Positions 1 to 6,663 are shown, counted from the first letter of the stretch. The stretch: 6,734 bases of DNA from an uncultured Saprospiraceae bacterium (GCA_937894165.1 CALCSX010000038.1:1-6734), one strand, 5' to 3'. The notes: generated by a model from the sequence alone, not told the origin. Numbers and translations are program-made.

Positions 1-315
1 GTCACTTTACAAAAAGAGTTTTTGACTGTATTGACTTCAGTTTCTGAAAAAGTCGAAACTATCGAGTCCTTTGAAATTTTCCCTAACCCGGCACGAAGCT
101 CCTTCACGATGGCTTTCGATATGGCGGAATCAGTTGCAAAGGCTAAAATTTCCATTACGAATATCAGTGGAATTACTGTTCATACTTCCGAAACTCCATT
201 GAATAGTGGATTGAATATTTTTACTCCTCAAATCGATCTTCCTGAAGGTCTTTATTTTGTAAGTCTTGATTCCGAACGTGAAATATTGACTAAAAAATTA
301 ATGATAATTAAATAA
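1..315 (+). CDS. C-terminal end of a T9SS-secreted protein (5' partial)
   Basis: The reading frame is open to base 1, so the gene starts outside the window and only the last 104 residues are visible; the TTG at 22 is not needed as a start. From about visible residue 23 the sequence is a type A T9SS sorting domain: the motif FEIFPNPARSSF (24-35), an amphipathic beta-rich stretch with KAKISITNISG, then LPEGLYFVSL, ending in the short basic tail TKKLMIIK. In this family the domain directs export through the type IX system and is usually cleaved, leaving the protein released or attached to the cell surface. The functional part is off the edge, so its role is unknown. It ends 21 bases before a heme-binding lipoprotein gene, so it is probably in the same operon and could be an extracellular heme- or hemoprotein-binding factor (inference only). 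Confidence 0.88.
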   Translation, partial: VTLQKEFLTVLTSVSEKVETIESFEIFPNPARSSFTMAFDMAESVAKAKISITNISGITVHTSETPLNSGLNIFTPQIDLPEGLYFVSLDSEREILTKKLMIIK

Positions 316-336
316 CAATATTAAAGAGATATAGAT

Positions 337-1209
337 ATGATAAAGTCATATATGATTTTTGTCACTTTATGTTCAGTAGTATTTTTCTCTGCTTGTGCTG
401 ATGATAATTCATCGGTGCAGGCAGAAGAAAAAGAGGTGAGAATAATTACACTGAGCGGATTTTTGACAGAGTTGATTTTTGAGTTGGGTTACGGGGAAAA
501 TATTGTTGGGCGTGATGTCACAAGTACATATCCTGATAAAGTAGATGAAATTCCAAGTCTTGGGCATGTAAGCCAACTCAACGCAGAGGCTATACTTGGC
601 TTGAATCCTCAATTTATTTTTCTTGAAGAGAAGCAGGCAGAGTCCATACAATTTCTGGAACAATTGAAGCAATCGGGAGTAGAGATAGTGGTGATTCCTA
701 CCCGTCTAAATTTTGACAATTCTATCCACGCCTCTCGTCTGATACAAAAAAATCTTACTATCGATGATAAGAAGATAAGAGAAATAGCTGCTAAAATCGA
801 ATCCGACAGCATTCAACTGGAAGAATTTCGAGAAAATATCAGCACGAAACCATCAGTACTTTTCTTGTACGCGAGAGGAGCAGGAAATATCATGGCAGGC
901 GGTTCTAATACATCGGCCTCTGTAATGATTGAAAAGGCAGGTGCTCAGAATGCGATGAACAGTTTTGAGAATTTCCGAGCGGTGACGGCGGAGAGCTTAG
1001 TCGATGCTGCCCCTGAGGTAATATTGATGTTTTCCGGAGGATTGAAATCATTGGATGAGGGCGCAGGCCTGGCTGCTGTGCCTGGTATGGATCAAACACC
1101 GGCCTACAAAACCTTTAATATAATTGAAATGGAAGGCCATTATTTAACCTCTTTCGGTCCACGCTCAGCGGAAGCAGCTTTGGAATTATCAAAGAAAATA
1201 TTTAAGTAA
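337..1209 (+). CDS. hmuT: Heme ABC transporter substrate-binding lipoprotein, HmuT-like
   Basis: This 290-residue protein belongs to the BtuF/FecB-type periplasmic binding proteins and most resembles the heme-specific branch (HmuT, ShuT, PhuT). Residues 1-20 are a lipoprotein signal peptide: a hydrophobic run ending in the lipobox FSAC with the lipidated Cys at 20. The binding fold covers about 34-288. Two stretches mark heme specificity: GRDVTSTYP (58-66), whose Tyr65 matches the axial heme tyrosine of ShuT and PhuT, and AGNIMAGGSNTSASVMIEKA (182-201), a glycine-rich segment typical of HmuT. The ESLVDAAPEVILM segment (219-231) is also usual. It should hand heme to the permease encoded directly downstream. 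The residues after the Cys are ADDN; acidic residues here can affect lipoprotein sorting. The ATG at 337 is preferred because the signal peptide begins right there; the leader is A-rich with only a weak purine run. A siderophore or cobalamin binder is less likely given the neighbours. Confidence 0.9.
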   Translation: MIKSYMIFVTLCSVVFFSACADDNSSVQAEEKEVRIITLSGFLTELIFELGYGENIVGRDVTSTYPDKVDEIPSLGHVSQLNAEAILGLNPQFIFLEEKQAESIQFLEQLKQSGVEIVVIPTRLNFDNSIHASRLIQKNLTIDDKKIREIAAKIESDSIQLEEFRENISTKPSVLFLYARGAGNIMAGGSNTSASVMIEKAGAQNAMNSFENFRAVTAESLVDAAPEVILMFSGGLKSLDEGAGLAAVPGMDQTPAYKTFNIIEMEGHYLTSFGPRSAEAALELSKKIFK

Positions 1210-2249
1210 TGTTAGCTATAGCCCGATCGGTATTAAATTTATTTAATCTGACTATTTTGTTGATAGTAGCGATACTTTTCGGCATAGCTATTGGCGCATT
1301 TCAAAATAATTTTCTCGATCTGTTTCAAATATTTAATTTCAATATCAGCTCACATTTGGAGGGCTTGCAATATATTATTTTGAATATAAGATTGCCAAGA
1401 GTCTTGCTCGCAGGTATAACCGGTGCGGGTTTGGCAGTTTCGGGTGCAGCCATTCAAGGACTTTTTAGAAATCCACTAGCTGATCATACCCTCATAGGTG
1501 TTTCGAATGGAGCGATGCTTTTTGCAGTTATTGCCATTGTGGGGGGAGGACATCTTCTTGTCTTAATGCCCGAACTATTGCAGAATTTTACAATTGGATT
1601 TTTTGCCTTTGCTGGTGGATTGGGCACAACCTTATTGGTTTATATGCTTTCCAGCAAAAGGGGAAATACATCTGTTGTCACCATGCTGATGGCGGGAATT
1701 GCTGTTTCGGCATTTGCGGCGGCTATAGCGGGGATATTTATTTATCTATCGGATGATCAACAACTTAGAGATATCACATTTTGGAGTTTAGGAAGTTTCG
1801 GCGGGGCATCATGGACGAAATTTTTATTGGTTTTACCTGTTGTGTGTATGGGAATCTGGCTTTTAGTGAAACTTTCGAAAGATTTGAACGCAATTTTATT
1901 GGGTGAAGCCGAGGCGGAGTATTTAGGAGTATCAGTTCAATCCGTCAAGCGGAAAATTATCATAGTTACTTCGCTAATCGTAGGAGTTTGTATCGCCATG
2001 TGCGGTATTGTGGGCTTCGTAGGCTTGATAATCCCTCATTTTATAAGAATAATTAAAGGGTCGGATTACAGATTTTTAATCAAGAGCTCGGCCTTGCTGG
2101 GTGCTTTTTTTCTGATCATAACGGATACACTAGCAAGGACAATTATTGCACCTGCGGAATTGCCCATCGGCATAATTACTGCTATGATAGGAGCGCCATT
2201 TTTCTTGTGGTTATTGGTGAAACGTCGAAATGAAAGCCTGCATTTATGA
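1209..2249 (+). CDS. hmuU: Heme ABC transporter permease, HmuU-like (FecCD family)
   Basis: This 346-residue inner-membrane protein has the full length of the BtuC/FecCD permeases, which normally have ten membrane helices. Visible landmarks in order: a first helix at about 13-31; the conserved block RLPRVLLAGITGAG followed by SGAAIQGLFRNPLADHTLIG (78-97) and GVSNGA; FWSLGSFGGASW (191-202); the loop LGEAEAEYLGV (231-241), where this family contacts its ATPase; GFVGLIIPHFIR (269-280); and the C-terminal ELPIGIITAMIGAPFF (317-332). It would form the channel passing heme from the periplasm to the cytoplasm. The start codon shares one base with the stop of the binding-protein gene (TAATG at 1207-1211) and its end overlaps the ATPase gene by four bases, so the three are probably translationally coupled. 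The family assignment is very secure; heme as substrate rests mainly on the neighbours. Confidence 0.93.
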   Translation: MLAIARSVLNLFNLTILLIVAILFGIAIGAFQNNFLDLFQIFNFNISSHLEGLQYIILNIRLPRVLLAGITGAGLAVSGAAIQGLFRNPLADHTLIGVSNGAMLFAVIAIVGGGHLLVLMPELLQNFTIGFFAFAGGLGTTLLVYMLSSKRGNTSVVTMLMAGIAVSAFAAAIAGIFIYLSDDQQLRDITFWSLGSFGGASWTKFLLVLPVVCMGIWLLVKLSKDLNAILLGEAEAEYLGVSVQSVKRKIIIVTSLIVGVCIAMCGIVGFVGLIIPHFIRIIKGSDYRFLIKSSALLGAFFLIITDTLARTIIAPAELPIGIITAMIGAPFFLWLLVKRRNESLHL

Positions 2250-3040
2250 TAGAATTGAGGAATATATCGATAAAGAAAGGCAATTCTGCTGTAGTTAAAG
2301 ATGTAAATTATACTTTTCATCCCGGAAAAAAATATGTCATTCTAGGAAAAAATGGCGCCGGGAAATCCAGTCTTCTTGATGGCTTGACAGGGAAGTCCAA
2401 ATGCAGTCGAGGTGAGATAATTTGGGAGAATCGGGAATTAAAAAGTATTTCTCGTAAAGAAATGGCATTGAAAAGAGCTGTTCTTAGTCAAAATACCAAT
2501 GTCGGCTTTTCAATCAAGGTGGAGGAGCTGGTAGAGATGGGAACTTATGCTTCCTCTAAGCCTATTTCAGCAAAAAGTGCCTATTATATTGTTAGTGAAG
2601 CTTTAGAAAAGGTCAGAATGCTGCATTTTCTTGGACGTGACTTTGCCACCTTATCCGGTGGGGAGCAGAAGCGGGTATTGCTTGCCAAATGTTTGGTCCA
2701 ATTGCAAATTTCTGAGGAGTTGGAGGGGAATAAATATCTTTTTTTGGATGAACCGACCTCAAGTTTGGACATCAGCGAACAATTGAAATTTATTGAATTA
2801 GCAAAGGAGCTGGTAGACGTTAATGGTTTTGGGGTGATCGCTATTCTTCATGACCTGAATCTCTCCGCCATCTTTGCCGATGAATTATTGCTCATGAAAA
2901 ATGGCGAATTACTTTATTGCGGGACACCTGCAGAGGTGATGCAACCTAATATTTTAAAGGAGGTTATGGACATTGACTCCACCATACATTTACACCCGGT
3001 CTATCAATGTCCACAGATGACGACAATCATAAATTTTTAG
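2246..3040 (+). CDS. hmuV: Heme ABC transporter ATP-binding protein, HmuV-like
   Basis: This 264-residue ATPase powers the heme importer. All nucleotide-binding motifs are intact: Walker A GKNGAGKSS (34-42), Q-loop Gln82, signature LSGGE (136-140), Walker B YLFLDEP (164-170), D-loop SSLD (172-175) and switch His202 in ILHDLNLS. The segment VEELVEMGTY (92-101), and a short insertion between signature helix and Walker B (about 152-163), are features shared with HmuV and related heme or iron-chelate ATPases. The gene starts inside the permease gene (ATGA at 2246-2249), which fixes the start and suggests matched synthesis of the two subunits. No terminator is seen in the 19 bases before the next gene, so transcription probably continues into it. 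Confidence 0.94.
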   Translation: MIELRNISIKKGNSAVVKDVNYTFHPGKKYVILGKNGAGKSSLLDGLTGKSKCSRGEIIWENRELKSISRKEMALKRAVLSQNTNVGFSIKVEELVEMGTYASSKPISAKSAYYIVSEALEKVRMLHFLGRDFATLSGGEQKRVLLAKCLVQLQISEELEGNKYLFLDEPTSSLDISEQLKFIELAKELVDVNGFGVIAILHDLNLSAIFADELLLMKNGELLYCGTPAEVMQPNILKEVMDIDSTIHLHPVYQCPQMTTIINF

Positions 3041-3059
3041 ATAATTTTTAATCAATACT

Positions 3060-4148
3060 ATGAACACTACTGAAACTTTAAAACAAAAATTATTTGAACT
3101 AAATCAACAATATCCAAAATTGCGCAAAATTGATCAAGCGATAAGATTGGGTATCAGTGAAGCGGAATTACTATCACTATCCATTGATGATGGTGTTACT
3201 ATTCTTGATGGTAAGCCGGAAGATGGGCAATCAGGAATAAAAGAATTATTACTGTCCTTGAAGTCTTGGGGTAAAATTATGTGCTTAACACGCAATGAAA
3301 ATTGTATTCACGAGCGGAAGGGAATTTACGAGAATGTACAGATTTACAAGGGAGCTCACAATATGGGTGTGGCTGTTAATCCGGACATCGATCTTCGGTA
3401 TTTCTTCGATCAATGGCACTATGCTTTGGCGGTTATCATGGACAGACCCAATTCCAAACTGTACTCCTTCCAGTTTTTTAACAAATATGGTGAGGCAGTT
3501 CACAAGATTTTCTCGACACCGGATTCCAATAATGAGGTTTATTTCGAATTGGTAGAGAAATTTAAATCTGCGAATCAAGGTCATTTCACACCTGAGAAAA
3601 AGCCTCTATCCACTAAAAAAGATGAAACACCTGATTCCGAAATCGATGTAATTGCTTTTCGAAAAAGCTGGGAGGGAATGAAAGATACGCATGATTTCTT
3701 TGGCATGTTGAAGAAATATGGTGTAAGCAGACAACAGGCCCTTCGCTTGGCTCCGGATGGCTTTACGCAAAAATTATCGACGGAATCTTACTCGAAAGTG
3801 CTCGAATTGGCCGCAGAAAAGTCTGTATCTATTATGTGTTTCGTACATAGTGCAGGATGTGTTCAGATACATTCCGGAGAGATAAAAAATATTCGCGTGA
3901 TGGAAGAATGGTTTAATATTTTAGACCCTAATTTCAATCTGCACTTGAAGATGAATGCTGTCCACGAGACATGGTTGGTGAGAAAGATGACTGACGATGG
4001 TATTGTCACCTCTATTGAATTATTCGATGAGAATGGAGATTTGATCGTTTATTTCTTCGGTGAAAGAAAACCCGGAATTCCTGAATTGGAATCTTGGAGA
4101 GCTATCGTAAGCGAGGTAGAAAAAGGTGAACTCGAAGCAGTAAAATAA
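3060..4148 (+). CDS. hemS: Cytoplasmic heme-utilisation / hemin-degrading protein, HemS/ChuS family
   Basis: This 362-residue soluble protein is a full-length HemS/ChuS/PhuS family member, built from two related halves. The N-half carries LGISEAELL (30-38), LTRNENCIHE (76-85), DIDLRYFFDQWHYALAV (109-125) and FQFFNKYGEAVHKIF (137-151). A low-complexity linker lies at about 174-197. The C-half carries DTHDFF (209-214), GCVQIHSG (266-273), NILDPNFNLHL (286-296), TDDGIVTSIELF (311-322) and YFFGERKPGIPE (331-342). From recalled ChuS sequence, His211 corresponds to the axial heme ligand His193, His84 to the second-site His73, and Arg113 to Arg100; all are present. Family members bind imported heme and either degrade it or pass it to an oxygenase; which applies here cannot be read from sequence. 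It sits 19 bases after the ATPase gene. It is unrelated to the CobN-like protein also called HmuS in Bacteroidales. Confidence 0.93.
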   Translation: MNTTETLKQKLFELNQQYPKLRKIDQAIRLGISEAELLSLSIDDGVTILDGKPEDGQSGIKELLLSLKSWGKIMCLTRNENCIHERKGIYENVQIYKGAHNMGVAVNPDIDLRYFFDQWHYALAVIMDRPNSKLYSFQFFNKYGEAVHKIFSTPDSNNEVYFELVEKFKSANQGHFTPEKKPLSTKKDETPDSEIDVIAFRKSWEGMKDTHDFFGMLKKYGVSRQQALRLAPDGFTQKLSTESYSKVLELAAEKSVSIMCFVHSAGCVQIHSGEIKNIRVMEEWFNILDPNFNLHLKMNAVHETWLVRKMTDDGIVTSIELFDENGDLIVYFFGERKPGIPELESWRAIVSEVEKGELEAVK

Positions 4149-4153
4149 TTGCT

Positions 4154-4288
4154 ATGGAAAATACAAAAAAACTGACTTGGATAGGGAGGATGAAGAAGCT
4201 GGGATGGCTGGCATTTCTATTCTTTTTTGTTAAGGGGCTGGTTTGGTTGGCTATATTTTTCGGCTTAGGAAAATACTTTTTCGACTAG
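4154..4288 (+). CDS. Small single-pass membrane protein (44 aa), function unknown
   Basis: A 44-codon frame begins five bases after the hemin-degrading gene's stop, with ATG at 4154 and TAG at 4286-4288. I do not recognise a named family. The N-terminal third is basic (Lys5, Lys6, Arg12, Lys14, Lys15) and leads into a strongly hydrophobic segment at about 18-38 rich in Phe, Leu and Trp, ending KYFFD. By the positive-inside rule the N-terminus should be cytoplasmic. A lysine (Lys27, in FFVKGLVW) sits in the middle of the membrane segment, which is unusual for a plain anchor and hints at a partner or a helix break. The close spacing on the same strand and the clear membrane signature favour a real gene over a chance frame. 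A role helping the heme permease or cytoplasmic heme handling is only a guess from position. It is not HemP/HmuP, a soluble small protein of other heme loci. Confidence 0.7.
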   Translation: MENTKKLTWIGRMKKLGWLAFLFFFVKGLVWLAIFFGLGKYFFD

Positions 4289-4297
4289 TCTCGTGTC

Positions 4298-4365
4298 AAT
4301 TACGAATTACGAATTACGAATTTAAAATTACACTTGGAATTAACAATTAACAATTAATAATTGAC
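4298..4365. repeat. Degenerate heptamer array (nine AATTNNN units)
   Basis: Units begin every seven bases: AATTACG at 4298, 4305 and 4312, AATTTAA at 4319, AATTACA at 4326, then a five-base break (CTTGG, 4333-4337), then AATTAAC at 4338 and 4345, AATTAAT at 4352 and AATTGAC at 4359. The first cluster is of the AATTACG type and the second of the AATTAAC type. It lies between the small membrane protein gene and a terminator-like hairpin, so it is non-coding. Heptamer arrays of this kind are known as short tandemly repeated sequences in filamentous cyanobacteria. I infer, without a search, that this is a comparable intergenic repeat. Confidence 0.8.
4351..4363. promoter_or_regulatory. 13-bp palindrome, possible protein-binding site
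   Basis: CAATTA and TAATTG flank a single central A in a perfect inverted repeat. It falls inside the second heptamer cluster, about 95 bases upstream of the receptor start. A transcription factor such as a Fur-like regulator could bind it, but the palindrome may simply follow from the repeat unit sequence, so this is weak. Confidence 0.2.
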
Positions 4366-4371
4366 CATTAA

Positions 4372-4396
4372 AAAAAGTCTTGGCTTAGGACTTTTT
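4372..4396 (+). terminator. Hairpin terminator after the heme import cassette
   Basis: AAAAAGTC (4372-4379) pairs perfectly with GACTTTTT (4389-4396), with an optional T-G pair closing a seven-base loop (TGGCTTA). The descending arm ends in five T residues, and the ascending arm begins in A residues, so it could work in both directions. It stands 84 bases after the small membrane protein gene and 63 bases before the receptor gene. It would end, or thin out, transcription of the import operon before the receptor. The stem has only three G-C pairs, so the strength is uncertain. Confidence 0.6.
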
Positions 4397-4458
4397 AATA
4401 ATCAACAGGTAGATTTTTTTTGGAGCAATGAGTTAATGAATAAAAACTAAGAATAGGA

Positions 4459-6540
4459 ATGAATCATTTGAGTGGAAAAAAATTTATTTCAATATCGCTA
4501 TTGATTTTAACATCGATGGGATTTGCTGCTGCGCAATCTACCCTTGATCAGGATAGTATATGGAAATCTTTGGAATTGGATGACTTGATCGTCACCGCTC
4601 AATACGCTCCAACGCATTACAAAAATGCGGTTCACAATGTGAAGGTTATTACAGCCGCTGAAATTGAAAAGCAGGGTCAATACAATCTCTCGGAAGTTCT
4701 CTCCAATCAAATGAATTTACGGATAAATGTTGATCCTATCCTTGGGAACGGATTGAGAATCCAAGGAATTGGGGGAGAAAACATTCAAATTATGATAGAC
4801 GGCGTTCCCGTTATTGGAAGGACTGATGGGAATATCGATTTATCTCAGATTCTATTGCATAACATTGAAAGGATAGAAATAGTAGAGGGGGCGCTTTCGG
4901 CTCAATATGGAAGCAACGCATCAGGTGGGGTGATCAATCTTATTTCACGGAAAAATCAAATCGAAAAGGTGTTTGTTGAGAGCCAAAATTTGGTCGAGTC
5001 GGTTGGAATCCTCAATAATTCACTAGGGGTGGGCTTTCGACAAAATAAATTTTCAGGAAGAATTCACGGATCCCGTGTAAATTACAGTTTTGCTCCTGTA
5101 GACAGCTTGCGCATAATAGAAACTGTAGTCTCCCCTGAGGGCGGTATGACCAATCGTCGAAAAATTCCTTGGAATCCAAAAATTCAGCATGGTATTTCAG
5201 GAAATTTAAACTTTTCACCCTCCGATTCGCTAAAATTTGTGTACCAATACGGTTGGTTCGATGAGGAAGTAAATCGGTATGGAGACATCAAAAGACCTGT
5301 TTTCAAACCTTATGCTTTCGATGAAACTTACACCACTTTTCGTCAAGATCACAGTTTGCTGACAGAATGGTATCCTAACGAAGGTTCGTTCGTAAGTTCT
5401 ACGACAGCATTCAATGTTTTCGAACGATTGAAAGGGGTGAATCGTCTGGATTTCGAAGATGGAAAAATTACGGAACTCCCGGCAGAGCAGGACACTGCTC
5501 GATTTACATCCTTCCTTCATCGAACTGTTTTAAGTAGTTTGGGAGGTAGGTTATTGAATGTGCAGGTAGGCGCGGAGGTATTCCTTGAAGCCGGTTCCGG
5601 AGCACGTTTACAGGATACTGCAAGCCAAGAATCTCTTACCAACCTTAACAATTATGCGCTATGGTTGGGTCTCCAGTACGAGCCGTTCAGAAAGTTTAAA
5701 CTTCTGGGAAATGTGAGATATGGCTATAATAGTCAGTATAATCATCCTGTGGTACCATCGCTGAACGCACACTGGCAGGTGGATAGAAATTTGAATTTGC
5801 GACTGGGTTATGCCTATGGTTTCCGTGCGCCATCTTTAAAGGAATTATACTTCAATTTTATCGATGTAAATCATTTCATCACCGGAAATCCAAATTTAGA
5901 GGCGGAATATTCTCACAATGCTTCTTTTTCAGTAGATTATGATTGGGTACTTAGTCCGGGAAATACGATAAGTTTTCAAGGAAAAACATTTTATAATAAA
6001 ATCAACAATAGAATTATACTCGCCTTGCTGGAGGGCTTGCAGTATACCTATCAGAATATTGAATCCTTCGAAACACACGGGGTAAACCTTGGTGTTTCCG
6101 GAAATTGGGGGAAGAAGGTGGATTTGTCCAGCTCGCTCGGGATCATTCGCTTGTATAATCAGTTCAATGAAATGAGTGATAGCCCGAAATTCACTACTTC
6201 TCAAGAGTGGAGAAACTCTATTTCCTTCGAAATTCCCTGGATTGAGACGAATATGATGTTTACTCACAATTTTTTCGGTCGTCAGATTTTATTTTTTCAA
6301 GCTGCAGAGGGCGTGAGCGAAGGCTTTATCGATGCTTATCATATCGCCAATCTTACTTTCAGCAGGGACTTTTTTAAGGATAGGATTTTTCTTTCTGCCG
6401 GTGTTAAAAATATATTCGATGTAGAAAATGTACCCTTTGCCGGGATAGCGGGTGGCGTTCACGGTGGCTCTGGAGATAGTCGGCTTGTGGGCTGGGGGAG
6501 AAGTTGGTTTTTGGGGGTGAATGTGAGAGTGGGGCGGTAG
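4459..6540 (+). CDS. hmuR: TonB-dependent outer-membrane heme receptor, HmuR-like
   Basis: A 693-residue TonB-dependent receptor of normal length for heme receptors, without the carboxypeptidase-like N-terminal extension of SusC-type proteins. A signal peptide covers 1-25 with a likely cut after GFAAA. A TonB-box-like stretch (LDDLIVTA, 40-47) precedes the plug domain at about 52-164, which shows LRIQGIGGENIQIMIDGVPV (99-118), IERIEIVEGALSAQYGSNAS (136-155) and GGVINLISR. The rest is a beta-barrel. The FRAP/NPNL box of heme receptors is clear: FRAPSLKELYF (455-465), His472, then GNPNL (476-480); the histidine between these motifs corresponds to the heme ligand region of HemR-type receptors. 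The end, FLGVNVRVGR, lacks the C-terminal aromatic residue common in outer-membrane barrels. It follows the import genes after a terminator, so it may have its own promoter, though I could not identify one. Heme or hemoprotein is the probable ligand; the host source is unknown. Confidence 0.93.
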   Translation: MNHLSGKKFISISLLILTSMGFAAAQSTLDQDSIWKSLELDDLIVTAQYAPTHYKNAVHNVKVITAAEIEKQGQYNLSEVLSNQMNLRINVDPILGNGLRIQGIGGENIQIMIDGVPVIGRTDGNIDLSQILLHNIERIEIVEGALSAQYGSNASGGVINLISRKNQIEKVFVESQNLVESVGILNNSLGVGFRQNKFSGRIHGSRVNYSFAPVDSLRIIETVVSPEGGMTNRRKIPWNPKIQHGISGNLNFSPSDSLKFVYQYGWFDEEVNRYGDIKRPVFKPYAFDETYTTFRQDHSLLTEWYPNEGSFVSSTTAFNVFERLKGVNRLDFEDGKITELPAEQDTARFTSFLHRTVLSSLGGRLLNVQVGAEVFLEAGSGARLQDTASQESLTNLNNYALWLGLQYEPFRKFKLLGNVRYGYNSQYNHPVVPSLNAHWQVDRNLNLRLGYAYGFRAPSLKELYFNFIDVNHFITGNPNLEAEYSHNASFSVDYDWVLSPGNTISFQGKTFYNKINNRIILALLEGLQYTYQNIESFETHGVNLGVSGNWGKKVDLSSSLGIIRLYNQFNEMSDSPKFTTSQEWRNSISFEIPWIETNMMFTHNFFGRQILFFQAAEGVSEGFIDAYHIANLTFSRDFFKDRIFLSAGVKNIFDVENVPFAGIAGGVHGGSGDSRLVGWGRSWFLGVNVRVGR

Positions 6541-6593
6541 GAATTGTAAGTCCTACGAAATCAAATTAATTTTATAGATTAAATAATATGGGT

Positions 6594-6627
6594 TATAGCA
6601 TTGGTATGACTTAAAACTAATGCTATA
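6594..6627 (+). terminator. 12-bp hairpin downstream of the receptor gene
   Basis: TATAGCATTGGT (6594-6605) pairs with ACTAATGCTATA (6616-6627): twelve pairs including one G-T, around a ten-base loop. It starts 54 bases after the receptor stop. There is no run of T residues after it (TTCTATATT), so a classical intrinsic terminator is only possible; an mRNA-end-stabilising stem or a regulatory element would also fit. Confidence 0.4.
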
Positions 6628-6663
6628 TTCTATATTGCGGCAAAGTTATATTATATGATCAGA

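Noticed and set aside
22..315. TTG at 22 as the start of a small complete protein
   Set aside because: The frame is open to base 1 and a T9SS sorting domain alone would be meaningless; it is the tail of a larger protein.
3285..3584. Frames on the opposite strand and in other phases inside the heme genes
   Set aside because: They lie fully within well-recognised genes, show no family motifs and have the composition of antisense or shifted translation.
4154..4288. HemP/HmuP regulator
   Set aside because: HemP is a small soluble protein, while this frame encodes a hydrophobic membrane segment.
4298..4365. CRISPR-like array
   Set aside because: Units are seven bases with no spacers; it is a simple tandem repeat.
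4410..4455. Promoter for the receptor gene: TAGATTTT at 4410, or TTTG at 4419-4422 with TA at 4441
   Set aside because: The first has no TTG-type element at the right spacing upstream, and the second lacks the TTTG half of the -7 element, so neither is convincing.
6537..6556. Hairpin GTAGGA / TCCTAC spanning the receptor stop codon
   Set aside because: Only six pairs with an eight-base loop and no T run; likely chance.
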